Origin: Dolomedes plantarius
Lineage: Eukaryota > Arthropoda > Arachnida > Araneae > Dolomedidae
Direction of reading: 5' to 3'
Assembly: GCA_907164885.2 (NCBI GenBank)
Contig: OU015490.1
Span: forward strand, 12,450,966-12,514,965
DNA length: 64,000 nucleotides
Both the position numbers and the translations under genes were made by a program. The notes beneath the pieces are model-generated. The model did no database searches, had not been told where the DNA came from, and worked only from the letters and a program-made list of their open reading frames with translations. Below, piece by piece: positions 22,156-32,748 of the stretch (positions are counted from its first letter, which is position 1; the number at the start of each line of letters is the position of its first letter).

Positions 22156-23539
22156 TGAATTTAACAGTTTTTACATCTTGTTTCATTTAGCTAGGAAAAA
22201 ATTACAGAGAAAAAAGGTATAACATTCTTCTTTAAAAGCTCAAATTTAATACATAATAAATAGTTCTCCTGCCTCACTAAACAGTTTTAATATGGATTTT
22301 AAATCGAAACACAAGAGAGGCGAAGGACACCAAACTTCGTAATTTAAAGTTTTTTTTATGAGAAGAAAACAATCTTACAATAAAGAAATTATTCAATTTT
22401 TGAATCAAATGTACTCAACCTTTTCATTTTTCAATATGTTTCTTTTTTTTACCCGACTTTCACAGACAACTTTCTAATGTGCTTCAACAAAGATCTGAAA
22501 TTCCCCTTATAAAATCCTCGACGTATAAACTTCGCGATCTGATATTTCATGCAATATCTGATCAAAAGATTTTCAATTTCTTTTCTCTGAAGGGTGTAAA
22601 AAATGTTTGAAAAGAACTACGAAGGAAGAATAAAATATCGAAACTTTGACACACAGATATCTGGATTTTATATTCTTAGCCTCGTGGACTCAGTTTTGAA
22701 AAATGTCGATGTGTTAGGTTATTTAAAAAGAATCCTGTATGAAATTCTGTCCGTTTTTATTGAAAAGTACTTTGGTGTATTGAGTTTATTTTAAATTGTA
22801 TTTAACGGGAAATAATGTGTTCTATGCTTTTTGGAGATTTTCAAAAGAAAATATTTGTTCAAGGACTGTATATTTTTTAAAGATAACAAAACGGATATTG
22901 AGGAAAAAATTTTGGGATCATAAACTGATACTAGTAAATGTAACCATTCAATTTAAAGTAATGAATTTTTCTATAGAGTGGACATTTTATGATTGGATGC
23001 TTTTCAATTTAAGGAATCACAATCACATTTTGTGACTGATTATTTTGGACTCTATATTTAGATATAAAACTAAATGTATTATAATACTAAGTCTTTCAGT
23101 TCAATTTTTCAGTAGTTCAAACCATCGAACCCATATTAATAAGATAGTTTGAAGAATAGCATTTCTGTTAAATGAATAGATGTAGGGAAAAGTTACTTGT
23201 TAGAAACGTCGCCATTTTAAAATGCAGATAAAAGAAGATACTGAAACGTAGGATTTCAATCATCTTTAATTTTGGGAGCATTTCCAGATTTCTTGCCAAA
23301 TACAAAACTGCCGCCAATATACATTACCGACACTTCTCACACGAATAAAATAGGATTAAAAAAAACTTTCTAGATCAAAAAAAGTATCAAAGCCATACTG
23401 TAAATTAAGGTCATTAACTCATTTCATTCAATGTTATTTTCAGTATCCTGGATGCCGAAGTAAAGAGCGATTGTTTTATATATTAATTAACACACAAGAG
23501 GTTTGAAGAACAGTATTCAAATTTGCTAAACTTTATTAG
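20867..23539. other. AT-rich DNA with two TA microsatellites
   Basis: TA tracts lie at 21734-21780 and 22096-22152. Short open frames (20958-21194, 22603-22794, 22796-23035) carry no recognised motifs. A direct motif 'cttcagatata' is repeated around 22010-22065. No gene is supported. Confidence 0.45.
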
Positions 23540-23960
23540 CGGTTTGATCATACGGATGCGCATGTATATAAAGGTGCAATCTTATGATTCGCATAAATTA
23601 AACCTTTCTGGTGATTTCGCTAAACTCAATGTTTATAACGGTCCAATGATAAAGATACGCCAAAACCCCTGGAAGAGTTCAATGATTCAGATCCATGATC
23701 AATTTCTGGAGTAGTCCGGTTATTTGGAAGCACACGCATATCTGGAGTAGTCCAACGTTTCGGATATGAATAGAATTTCTTTAAAGTCCTATGATTCGGA
23801 TGCGCTCAAAATTTCTGTAAAAGTCCAAAGCTTTGGATGGACATGGAATTTTGGAAATAGCCCGAATTTCTAGATGAGCTCAGAGTATTCGAGAAGATGC
23901 TATGATTTGGGATTTCACGGTATTTGTGGAACGGTCCAAGGGTTCATGTACACATAACTC
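23540..23960. repeat. degenerate minisatellite, period about 45 bp
   Basis: Around nine diverged units share the motif order 'agtccaatgattcggatg..' and 'aatttctggaa', spaced at about 40-48 bp. Heavy divergence means it is old. The open frame over its first half (23523-23714) is a consequence of the repeat. Confidence 0.6.
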
Positions 23961-24291
23961 TCAGAAAAATGTGATACTGCATGACAGCTGAAAATTCTTG
24001 CCCATGTGAATTGGTTCTCAACAGACACTTTCACCATTGATTAGAGAGATTATCAACTACGATTAGCACTCTGTTCCTTCGTCCTACTCACAGCAATAGC
24101 ATTTCCTAAACGCCGCCACCAGTAATAAATAGCTTCTACGAACTAGGGCTAGTAAGACAGCTTGGAGCTCTTGATTAATGTATTATTTGCTCTTATATTT
24201 AAAACAAATACATAACTTGCTATAAAATTAAAATTCTGATATTTACGGCGTCCGTCGTGAGAATCAAGAATTTTTCCCTTTTTCTATTTTA
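23961..24291. other. unassigned DNA
   Basis: No feature was recognised. Confidence 0.4.
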
Positions 24292-24532
24292 CCCATTTAG
24301 GGGCAACACACTCCAACGTTTGCACGGTGGGCATTTTTTTCTGATTTTTTTTAACCTAAAGAATCTTGAAAAATATTCTAATTAAAGGTTGCAAAATGTT
24401 TTTACTGTTTTAAACTGATAACAGATGGAAGTACTAACCATTTTTCTGCTCATTTAACTGGAATACATTGAATGCAAATGAATAATTCTAGATTTAGGCG
24501 TTTGCACTGTGCAAACGACGCCCCTCAAAGGA
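24292..24532. mobile_element. piggyBac-type MITE, copy 2
   Basis: It matches the MITE at 10199-10436 over its full length with moderate divergence, including 'ctgataacagatgg' and the inner 'tttgcac..gtgcaaa' motifs. The right flank keeps TTAA (24533-24536); the left flank reads TTTA, one change from TTAA. Confidence 0.82.
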
Positions 24533-24775
24533 TTAAACGTTAGAGGCAAAACACGGGAATCCCAACCTGACTTTGTTTAGCTCATCTTGGAGTCACTAGT
24601 ATCTTCACAAAACTATTCTAAACCTCCCTCGGTCGAGGTGTACTTTCGAATATGAGGAAGTGAATGGGTAACTATATACGCCCTTCAACAACGTAGAATA
24701 AAACCCTCATAAAATGGCGACGAGATAAACTGTGTCATTAGGCACCCATCATGGTTATAATAAGACCCATTAGAG

Positions 24776-25302
24776 CAGTGTTTCCCAAACTTTTGACATA
24801 TGTGTACCCCTTCTATAATTTTCGTAACGCTGAGTACCCCTAAAAAATGAATGCATTTTAATAGTTGATTGCTACTAGAATCATTACTTTCTTTCGGTGT
24901 AGTAGTTCCAGATTTCAACCAGCGATCCATAATCTATGTTAAGGATAAAAATTATATTTTATAAAAATAATCAAAATCAGTGGGACTTACTAAAGCACAT
25001 AACAAATATTTCCTATAAGAAAAATAGCACATAAGCTAAAAATACACAGGCGCCTGGAGAAGCCACTAACTATTAACGAAGTAAGTTGTTTCTGTAACGA
25101 AGTGTGGTATATATCCACCGTGTCACACGGGACCATCTCACGCCTCACAAGACTGTCTTGACTTGACTCATGAGAACGTAGAATTAGGCGTAGCTAAGCA
25201 CGGTGCAGTACATATCTGCACCAAACTCCGGTGCAACGCGTTCCCCCACCAAACTCTTCCCGTACCCCTGGGGGTACGCGTACCACACTTTGGGAAACAC
25301 TG
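24776..25302. mobile_element. hAT deletion derivative with 8-bp target duplication
   Basis: The terminal repeats CAGTGTTTCCCAAACTTTTG (24776) and CACACTTTGGGAAACACTG (ending 25302) are flanked by the perfect duplication CATTAGAG (24768-24775, 25303-25310). On the minus strand a short MDRWLKSGTTT start (near 24900-24930) resembles the N-terminus of hAT/ZBED-type transposases. This suggests an internal deletion of an autonomous copy. Confidence 0.87.
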
Positions 25303-25734
25303 CATTAGAGGTTACTAGAGCCTTGGGTCCGATATCCAAGTTCCTCTGGAAGAAATTGAGCTCCTTGATATATGATAAAATTCATGGTACAAATTGTTTC
25401 CATATTTCTCATGTCATTTTTATTATCGCACTGAATATCTGTGATTCAGCCCTTTGTAACACACTTGCTGCATATGTATTATGCTAAGAAACAGTATGAA
25501 GCTTAACCCTTTCGCGACGGCAGTTCCGATCACGCGCTTTCCTTTGAGGCCGGAAGTTTTTCTCGTGAGCGTACCCTCCAGGCCGGCGGACTTTTAAGAG
25601 CTAAGCCTAAAGTTACGAAAAATTCCAAAATAGTAACATTTACAAACAAATCTATTTATTTAAGCTATATATGGGTTACTTACACATTCTTTTATTATTT
25701 TTCCACTAAAAAATTTTTGTTATACAGTTTAAAA

Positions 25735-26528
25735 TATTTTTCGCTGGGACATAATGTCGAAATCCTACACTCCCTTTCCACAGTAAGATACTTTCATCAA
25801 CTGATATATTCCTATCAGGAATATATCCAGAATATGTCAATAATATATCAAGAACTCTGAAAGTTTTGAATGATTAAATCTAAAAAAGGTTTAATTTTTT
25901 CAATCTTTTTGGCATTAGTAGAAGTGAAATGAAAGTATCGAAGAATTTCGATGCGTTGGTCCCGACTCATAACCTTACTGAAAAAAGGTTTTGCAATCAT
26001 TGGATTCGTTGAGTAGTACATCTTAATTTTTGGTTTTTTCAATATACCCATTAAAATTGTCAAAGAAAATTAAACAAACATTTCTTCTTTAGTTACAGGC
26101 AAAAATACTTCGAGGATAAACTCTGTTCACTTTCCGGATTTATGAACCTCTCATATGAATTAATTTGGTTAGTATAATATAATACGCATTAATTTAGTTA
26201 TTAAATCCATTACAGTTTCATCAAAAAAACATCTGAAATAATACAATACATTTGATACAGCATCATCGACTTTTATTCCGCATGCCGCTGTGAATGTTAG
26301 TAGAGTTAAATCCCTTACGGGAGAAGACCACAAAGAAGTACCGTCCCGCGATATACTCAGAATAGAAATGTCTGATATATCTTCATAATCACTCTGATCT
26401 CCGTGTTCCAAATAAACAGATTCACCCGACGAGATTTTTGTATCACTGTCACTACTTTCATTTTCAGACACATTTCTTATCAATTCAGAAATTTCGTCTT
26501 CTGTTAAATATTTTCTCCTTTTCTCCAT
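25735..26528 (-). pseudogene. piggyBac transposase, N-terminal half, broken
   Basis: It starts MEKRRKYLTEDEISELIRNV at 26528 with the acidic, Ser-rich N-terminus typical of the family (to 26169). After a gap with a frame change, 26063-25848 reads LMGILKKPKIKMYYSTNPM..FSKVMSRDQRIEILRYFHF, the conserved core lead-in. Through another frame to about 25735 it shows NISVDESILLWKG, containing the first catalytic Asp. The remaining catalytic Asp residues and the Cys-rich C-terminal finger are missing. About 260 of the usual nearly 600 residues remain, so it is inactive. Confidence 0.85.
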
Positions 26529-26857
26529 ATTAAATCATCAAAGGAAAGAAATCTCACTGCAACAGAATCTGATTCTGACTCAAAACCCATATACCCAATG
26601 CTACAATCCCACCGCAAAAGAAAAATAAACAAAGATATCTCGTAAACAAAGACCACGTGCAAAGTTAAAATGCCCTACCCGCTGACAGCCAAACGCAATA
26701 CATTCATTCCTCCGTTTGTTTACATAAAACGATAGACCGCATGTGAATCATACTAGTCTTGTTTTCGAATAGAAGGTCCAAACTACGTGTACTCCAAATT
26801 TCATAGACATGCGGTGCCATCTTGTGCCCCAAAAATTAACTAATAAAACGTTCCGAA

Positions 26858-26970
26858 CTACTGACACGTATAGGTGACGATCGGCCAGAAACGCGGATAG
26901 CTGCTGTCACGTATACGTGACGATCGGCCAGAAACGCGGATAGCTGCTGTCACGTATACGTGACGTTCGT
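26858..26970. repeat. 43-bp subterminal repeats of the piggyBac element
   Basis: Two full units and one partial unit repeat 'acgatcggccagaaacgcgg' with the palindrome CACGTATACGTG (one copy reads cacgtataggtg). They occur only at the gene-5' end, next to the terminal repeat, a plausible transposase-binding or regulatory array. Confidence 0.8.
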
Positions 26971-26984
26971 CGCGAAAGGGTTAA

Positions 26985-28119
26985 CCTTATTACATTTTTC
27001 ATGAAAATATTATGCCATTAATAAAAACCAGTGATGCAGACCATATGAAATTTAGTTTTTCTAAATCTATATAATATAACAAAGAAGTATATAATGAAGG
27101 TTAAGCATTATTTCTTGTAAGTTATGAACAAAGGTTACAGAGGAATATATTTTGCACTATTAAAATTCTATTTAGTACTTCATATTTAATATGAAGTACT
27201 AAATAGAATTTCACTATTTAGTACTAAGTAGTACAACTAAGTCAATTTCTTTTAGTTGTACACTTCCTACATACAACACTAAAGACAATTACAATGAAGC
27301 CTAAACTTTGTGTTAGGCAACGATATATAATTTTGCAAAATAGATTTATTCGTTATTGAAAACCAAATTCTAACATGTCATTTAAGGTAGGGGAAGAAGC
27401 AATAAATACAATTGTTAAGTGTCTACTTAGATTCACAGATATGCTAAGTCATAGTTATCGTTACGGATCTTAAATATATTTAAAACAATGCACTAGACTA
27501 TACAAAAATTGCTAACAATACTTTTTTCTATATTAAATATATTCTATGAAAATGAATGCATCATGCGCATTTCAGTATAATTTCCTATAGGACTGAAAAT
27601 TTTTCCTTCATTGTCTGAGTAAAAAGATTACTATGGACTGTAGTTTTCCTTCGTAAATGAAATCAGTGAAAAACCTTTAAAAAGTTTTCTTCGAGACAAC
27701 TACATATCTTACAATATGTTTGATTCAAAACTTCAGGCTTTATCCAAAGTTTTGTTATTTATGCTGACATGAATGGGGAAATTTTGTATCCATAAAACTT
27801 TTAGATTAAGTTTTTTCGTTACGTTCAAGTTTATATATATATATATATTTATTTCTTTATATATATATATATATAAATGGTAAAGCAGATCAATAATTTT
27901 ATTTCGAAAAGCAAGTTATATCGTATAGAACATTTTACTAGCCCCGCTTACTGAAAGATAGAAATAAAACAGTGATTGGCAAGAAAAGGGACAAAGGAAT
28001 CAAATTAGTTTGAAAACTCACAGCCAAAGACTGAAAATGTTACGAAAATAATTAAAAACACCTCAATTTAGGGATTTGTATGACATGACACTTGATAATT
28101 TGACTCGTTAGATTCTATG

Positions 28120-28120
<1 letters not shown>
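26985..28120. other. AT-rich DNA with one perfect hairpin
   Basis: Holds the palindrome at 27164-27210 and a TA-rich stretch at 27833-27876. No coding signal is seen. Confidence 0.45.
27164..27210. repeat. perfect 22-bp-arm hairpin
   Basis: The arm 'aattctatttagtacttcat' and its exact complement are separated by a 3-nt centre. A partial third copy 'tttagtact' follows at 27217-27225. Confidence 0.85.

Positions 28121-28209
<89 letters not shown>
28121..28209. repeat. (TA)n(TG)n microsatellite, left flank of Gypsy
   Basis: About 40 TA units then a short TG run abut the Gypsy LTR at 28210. Confidence 0.95.
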
Positions 28210-28213
<4 letters not shown>

Positions 28214-28917
28214 ATGATTTCGGCTAACGCGCACGGTAAACTTTAACTTAAACTATGTAGAGGATATGAAACACAAACATGTTGTAGACGTAGCCAGAGG
28301 GTCAGGCGATGAAGACCATTTCACGAGAGCTGTTGACACATCGGGGAAGAAACCCACATAGAGATGCAAGGCATTGAAGGGACACACAGAACAGAGATGC
28401 GACGCATATTAATTTATTCCGGATTCTAATGTAGACACACATTATTCAGAAAGACACAGGTATCTTGACAACTTGAAACAAACAATTGCAACGCCACCGG
28501 TCCCTGCCGGGCGCATTCAGAACGCAGATTTTAAATCATATTGGACAGCAGAGGAGCAGCGCGTAAACAGCACAAGACATCGACAGACAGTAAAAAGCAC
28601 GCCTTAAACTTTTACAGAAGGTTATAAAGTGTAGGGGTACTGACAGCGGGGAAATAATTTTATTGGCTAAAATTGAGCATGTGACTTGATTACATAAGGG
28701 TCGCCTGTTGTTCCGAAAAGCGCACCGAGGCGAAAACATCACGTGGTGCTGAATCATGTTTACAACTATTTTTAACGCGCGTGCACTAGGGGGTAATCTG
28801 GATGGTTAGTTGGTCAATTCTTAGGTCACAATTAGAAGAAAGAGACTGTACTTTATTGAGAAGAAACGAGGATAATTTAGAATACGCGTTATATAATGGT
28901 GGGCCGTTATTATCACA
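28210..28917 (-). repeat. Gypsy 3' LTR
   Basis: In element orientation it runs from 28917 to 28210, starting TGTGATAATAACGG and ending CCGAAATCATCACA. It matches the 5' LTR base for base as far as I can compare. Small open frames on either strand inside it are also duplicated in the other LTR and are not genes. Confidence 0.95.
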
Positions 28918-28935
28918 ATATCCCCCCCTTCCGGA
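28918..28935 (-). promoter_or_regulatory. polypurine tract of Gypsy
   Basis: On the minus strand CCGGAAGGGGGGGATAT lies immediately upstream of the 3' LTR, the expected site for plus-strand DNA priming. Confidence 0.75.
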
Positions 28936-29669
28936 AAAAGACTTGCGAGAGGGGCCGGGCCCTAGCTCCTCGAGCAAGGATTCCCTTCAGGTGAGAACAT
29001 TTGACTAAATTTAGAAAAGAAGGTTACAAGTTAAAGGGATGAGTTTATCAAAATCTTGACCTCGCTGTCCGCATACTGTCCTTGGAGCCTTACTTTACAT
29101 ATAAGATAAACAACATTACTTGAAAAACACATTATATAAATTGAGACATAGCTGCTAATACTGTTAATCAATACACAAAATTTAACAAAAAAATACACAA
29201 CATATCAATTTTTCTCTTAAAAGTCTTTGGAATATATTACACATGAAGCTTCAAACTTTAAGAACATGAAAAAACCATAAAATATTTCCAACTGTAAAGT
29301 AATATGAAGAACTTGAATACAAAAATAGAATATTTGATATACAATTAATTCAATATTTTGAAGTGGTAATAATAATACTTCAATATTCAAATTCAAATAA
29401 CTCTCAAAATGGTAATACAAAATATAATATGTTAATATGAAATACAATATATTAATTCACAAGTTTAATATAGGTATTATAAAAAGTGTAACTTTATTCA
29501 AATATGTAGTATTACAACGCAAAATATAGACGAAAATATTTCTATATTGGCGAGGTTCTCTTACACTCAACCGAGACTTCTTCATATTTAAATTAATGGG
29601 ACGACAGGAAAGTGCTTAGAGAAGGAGAGAATTACGAAAGATTAAAGTATTAGGTTTGACTCATTCATG
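28936..29669 (-). other. Gypsy 3' untranslated internal region
   Basis: About 730 bp between the integrase stop and the polypurine tract. It is very AT-rich in its pol-proximal half. A 76-codon minus frame (29217-29447) has no envelope-like features, so an env gene is not supported. Confidence 0.6.
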
Positions 29670-31268
29670 CTATAATTTAAATTCGGCAGGTGAATTGTAA
29701 TATCTCAACTTGGATGCATGTACAATTTCAGTAGACCTGTTATTATATTGATTTGGCTTATCTATTTCATAAGTCACTTCAGAACACTGTTTTAAAATTT
29801 TGTAAGGGCCAGAATAAGGGGCTGAAAGTTTACGGGTATTTGAATATGAAAATTCTTCGAAGATTACAGCATCACCAGGTTTAAATTTAGAGGGTACAAA
29901 GCGAGCATCATACCTAATTTTGTTTTTATTATGATAATCTATTGTCCTTTGTTTTGCTAGTTTTCGAGCTTCGTCCACTGGAGGGTAATTAGTTTGATTT
30001 ATAGGGGAGTCATAAGGCTGCTTGCCAAAAATTAAGTATGCAGGGGTAAATTTTGTAACTGAATGGGGACTATTGTTATATTCGGTAATGACTTCTTCCA
30101 ACAAACGTGTCCAAGGAACTTTAGTGGACGAAGAATTGACTTTACATTTTAGCCTACTTACTATTGATTGATTCACTCGCTCCACTTTACCGTTGGTCTG
30201 AGGATGATGTGCTGAAGTCAAAAGCTGTTTCACATTATAATTTTGAAGGAATCTCCTGAATCGTGATGAAGTAAAGGCTGCATTTCTATCCGTTAGAATT
30301 TTCTCTGGTACCTGAACTTGGAAAATTTGCTTAAGGCAGTTGGCATACGTTTCTGTGGTGACACTTTTAGAAGGAAATGCCCACACATATCTTGTTGCAT
30401 GGTCTATTGCAATGTGGAGATATTTTTTTGTAGAATTGTAATAGTTAAAACCACCGACAGTATCAACAGAAATACATTCAAAAGGTTTATCTGTTGGAGG
30501 TACAATTTGCATAAGTCCAAATTTTTTCAATTTTGATTTCTTGTTAAATTGGCATGTTGCACAGTGTTTGACAAACTTTGCAATATCCTCAGTTATATGA
30601 GGCCAATAATACTGAGGGGTAATCAAATTTAGCATTTTTTGTACACCAGGATGACCAAATTGATCGTGACACTTTTGCAACAATTTTAAACGTAGTGACA
30701 TAGGAACAACAATTTTATGTAGATTTTTTCTTTTTAATATGATTACATCATTTATCTCTTGATACTTTGGATCATGAAGGTTGTCATTTTTCTGTTGTGT
30801 TTTAATTTCATCCAAGTCTAATAAATGTACATTATGTTGAAGATGTTGGGAAACAGGATGCCTTGAGAGCATATCAGCTTCGACATTTGTGGAGCCTTTT
30901 TGGTATTTGATTTCATAATCAAACATACTGAGTTTTAAGGACCAGCGGAATAACCGACCTCTTAGATTTTTTACATTTTTGAGCCAAACAAGAGCCGCAT
31001 GGTCAGTATGAATGACAAATTTTTGGCCATGGAGATAATAGTAGAATTTGTCTAAAGCATCCACAATCGACAAACATTCCAATTCCGTGATAGCATAATT
31101 TTGTTCATAATTACGTAAAGTCCTTGAATGATATGCAACAGGATGTAATATATTAGAGGCATCAGGCTGTTTCAACACAGCTCCAACTGCATTTTTTGAG
31201 GCATCAACATATACATGACATGGTAATTTAGGATCATATAATTGAAGAACAGGTTTAGAAATTAACAC
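29670..31268 (-). CDS. Gypsy pol, RNase H and integrase part
   Basis: This is the C-terminal half of pol, in a different frame from the RT part because of an A9 homopolymer at 31324-31332. RNase H begins with LPCHVYVDASKNAVGAVL, followed by NYAITELECLSIVDAL and HTDHAAL (about residues 15-110). The integrase zinc finger follows (HDQFGHPG..WPHI and CATCQ, about 205-250). The integrase core has Asp in ECISVDTVGG, Asp in KILTDRNAAF and Glu in QTNGKVERVNQS. Near the C-terminus is a GPY-type segment (PYSGPYKILK). No chromodomain is evident. Apart from the frame break it is uninterrupted and all catalytic residues are present. Confidence 0.93.
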   Translation of the reverse strand: MLISKPVLQLYDPKLPCHVYVDASKNAVGAVLKQPDASNILHPVAYHSRTLRNYEQNYAITELECLSIVDALDKFYYYLHGQKFVIHTDHAALVWLKNVKNLRGRLFRWSLKLSMFDYEIKYQKGSTNVEADMLSRHPVSQHLQHNVHLLDLDEIKTQQKNDNLHDPKYQEINDVIILKRKNLHKIVVPMSLRLKLLQKCHDQFGHPGVQKMLNLITPQYYWPHITEDIAKFVKHCATCQFNKKSKLKKFGLMQIVPPTDKPFECISVDTVGGFNYYNSTKKYLHIAIDHATRYVWAFPSKSVTTETYANCLKQIFQVQVPEKILTDRNAAFTSSRFRRFLQNYNVKQLLTSAHHPQTNGKVERVNQSIVSRLKCKVNSSSTKVPWTRLLEEVITEYNNSPHSVTKFTPAYLIFGKQPYDSPINQTNYPPVDEARKLAKQRTIDYHNKNKIRYDARFVPSKFKPGDAVIFEEFSYSNTRKLSAPYSGPYKILKQCSEVTYEIDKPNQYNNRSTEIVHASKLRYYNSPAEFKL

Positions 31269-31317
31269 ATGTTTTAATTTTTCGAATGCACTCTGGCATT
31301 CGTCTGTCCAATTCCAC

Positions 31318-32745
31318 TTAACATTTTTTTTTCAAAAGTATATTTAATGGATACCGAATTTGAGCATACTTAGGGATAAACTTATTATATACATTGACAG
31401 ATCCTAAGAAACGTTGCAACTCCTTTACGTTCTTAGGAGGTTGTAACTTCTGAATACTATCAATGTTGGCATTATTTGGAGTAATTTTTCCTTGTTGAAC
31501 TTCATAACCAAGAAAATTAATTTTGTCTTTGGCGAACACACATTTAGATAATTTAAGTTTAATGTTTTCTTTCTTACAGATTTCAAAAATTTGTTGTAAG
31601 TGTTGCCAATGCTCCTCTTCAGATGAAGAAAAAATAATAATATCATCGAAATAGTTATAAGCAAAGTTAATCTTATATTTAGCCAAAATTCTACGAATGG
31701 TTCTGTTAAAGATTCCTGGGGCATTTTTTAAGCCAAAAGGTAGACGAAGCCATTCAAATAATCCGAAACTTGTTGCAAAGGCAAGTTTTTCAATATCCTG
31801 AGGGTGAATTGGAATATGCCAGTAGCCTGAAGTTAAATCTAGTGTTGAAAATATTTTAGCTTGACTTAATTTGTCTAGTAGGCAATCTATGCGGGGTAAA
31901 GGCTCAGCATCTGTTTTGGTAATTGCATTTAATTTTCTAAAATCTATACATAATCTTGTACGCTTGCCTTCATCACGCTTAAAAGCCAAAGTGACGGGAG
32001 ACGAGTATGAGCTACTACTTTCTCTTATAATACCTGCTTGTAACAATTTCTCAATTTGGCTTTTTATTTCCTCTTCTTCTTTAGGAGAAGTACGATAAGG
32101 TCTTAAGGACACAGGAAGCTCAGACGTAAGTCTAACACGCTGGGGTTCAACCCTAATTAACCCTATATCATACTTGTCTTTAGAAAATATATGCGAATAT
32201 TTATACAGTAAAGAATTGAGTTCACCATTCTCTCTATTGACAGTCTGGAAATTTTCAGAATTGTTTTCAGAGGTCAGAGGAATGTGAACCAACTCAGTAC
32301 CTACATTGTTTACATTTTGACTTACATTTGGTTTAAGATTTACATATTTGGACTCATTATTATTAATATGAAATGACATTGGTGTACACACAAACATTTT
32401 ATTACGTGGAATTATTAGTCCATTTTGATAAATTTGCATAGAATTACAATCATAGTTTAGTTGAAATTGTCCACATTCTGGTAATCCCAGGATTATATAA
32501 GGTAAATCATTGTCTATAACGTACATTTTTACCTTTTTAGTAACATTTCCAATACATAAGTTAATTAAACATGATCTCTTTAATTGGAGAAGGCCTTTTG
32601 CTTGTTTGACTAAAAGTCTTTCAGACGTCTGTGTTTTTAGTCTATGTTGGGTTGTCAAAGTCGAGGGGATGATAGACAAGGAGCTACCAGTATCTATCAC
32701 ACAAGGAATTGGTCTCTTATTTATGTATCCGGATACGTTTAATTG
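31318..32745 (-). CDS. Gypsy pol, protease and reverse transcriptase part
   Basis: It is in the same frame as gag, beginning straight after the gag UGA (32746-32748). The protease active site is CVIDTGSSLSII about 15 codons in, with the downstream IILGLPE. The RT follows with LRPYRTSPKEEEE, TRLCIDFRKLN, FSTLDLTSGYWHIPI (catalytic Asp), LPFGLKNAP and NYFDDIIIFS (two catalytic Asp), then FLGYEV and RFLGSVNVYNKFIP. The frame ends at a TAA just past the A9 run; one base fewer would join it to the RNase H-integrase frame. Confidence 0.93.
   Translation of the reverse strand, partial: QLNVSGYINKRPIPCVIDTGSSLSIIPSTLTTQHRLKTQTSERLLVKQAKGLLQLKRSCLINLCIGNVTKKVKMYVIDNDLPYIILGLPECGQFQLNYDCNSMQIYQNGLIIPRNKMFVCTPMSFHINNNESKYVNLKPNVSQNVNNVGTELVHIPLTSENNSENFQTVNRENGELNSLLYKYSHIFSKDKYDIGLIRVEPQRVRLTSELPVSLRPYRTSPKEEEEIKSQIEKLLQAGIIRESSSSYSSPVTLAFKRDEGKRTRLCIDFRKLNAITKTDAEPLPRIDCLLDKLSQAKIFSTLDLTSGYWHIPIHPQDIEKLAFATSFGLFEWLRLPFGLKNAPGIFNRTIRRILAKYKINFAYNYFDDIIIFSSSEEEHWQHLQQIFEICKKENIKLKLSKCVFAKDKINFLGYEVQQGKITPNNANIDSIQKLQPPKNVKELQRFLGSVNVYNKFIPKYAQIRYPLNILLKKKC
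31324..31332 (-). other. A9 homopolymer at the pol frame break
   Basis: Nine T on the + strand (A9 in the coding strand) lie exactly where RT and RNase H frames part. Removal of one A restores continuity. It may be a real mutation, a polymerase slippage site or an assembly indel. Confidence 0.8.
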
Positions 32746-32748
32746 TCA
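32740..32748 (-). promoter_or_regulatory. stop-codon readthrough site between gag and pol (UGA-CAA-UUA)
   Basis: On the minus strand the gag terminator UGA (32748-32746) is followed by CAA (32745-32743) and UUA (32742-32740). This fits the stop-CAR-YYA leaky context known from tobacco mosaic virus-type readthrough. Pol continues in frame with no other stop. The site and frames are read directly; readthrough itself is inferred. Confidence 0.78.

Larger units (their letters stand above)
25507..26980 (-). mobile_element. piggyBac element, internally deleted, with TTAA duplications
   Basis: The ends CCCTTTCGCGACGG (25507) and CGTCGCGAAAGGG (ending 26980) are flanked by TTAA at 25503-25506 and 26981-26984. 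At 1474 bp it is shorter than usual for autonomous elements and keeps only the N-terminal half of a transposase gene on the minus strand. It has GC-rich subterminal repeats on the gene-5' side. Confidence 0.92.

Noticed and set aside
28936..29669. Envelope gene in the Gypsy element
   Set aside because: The space is short, AT-rich and without a signal peptide, cleavage site or anchor.
31324..31332. Programmed frameshift site in pol
   Set aside because: Not asserted: Gypsy RT and RNase H are normally in one frame, and a homopolymer indel is the simpler explanation. Kept only as a question.
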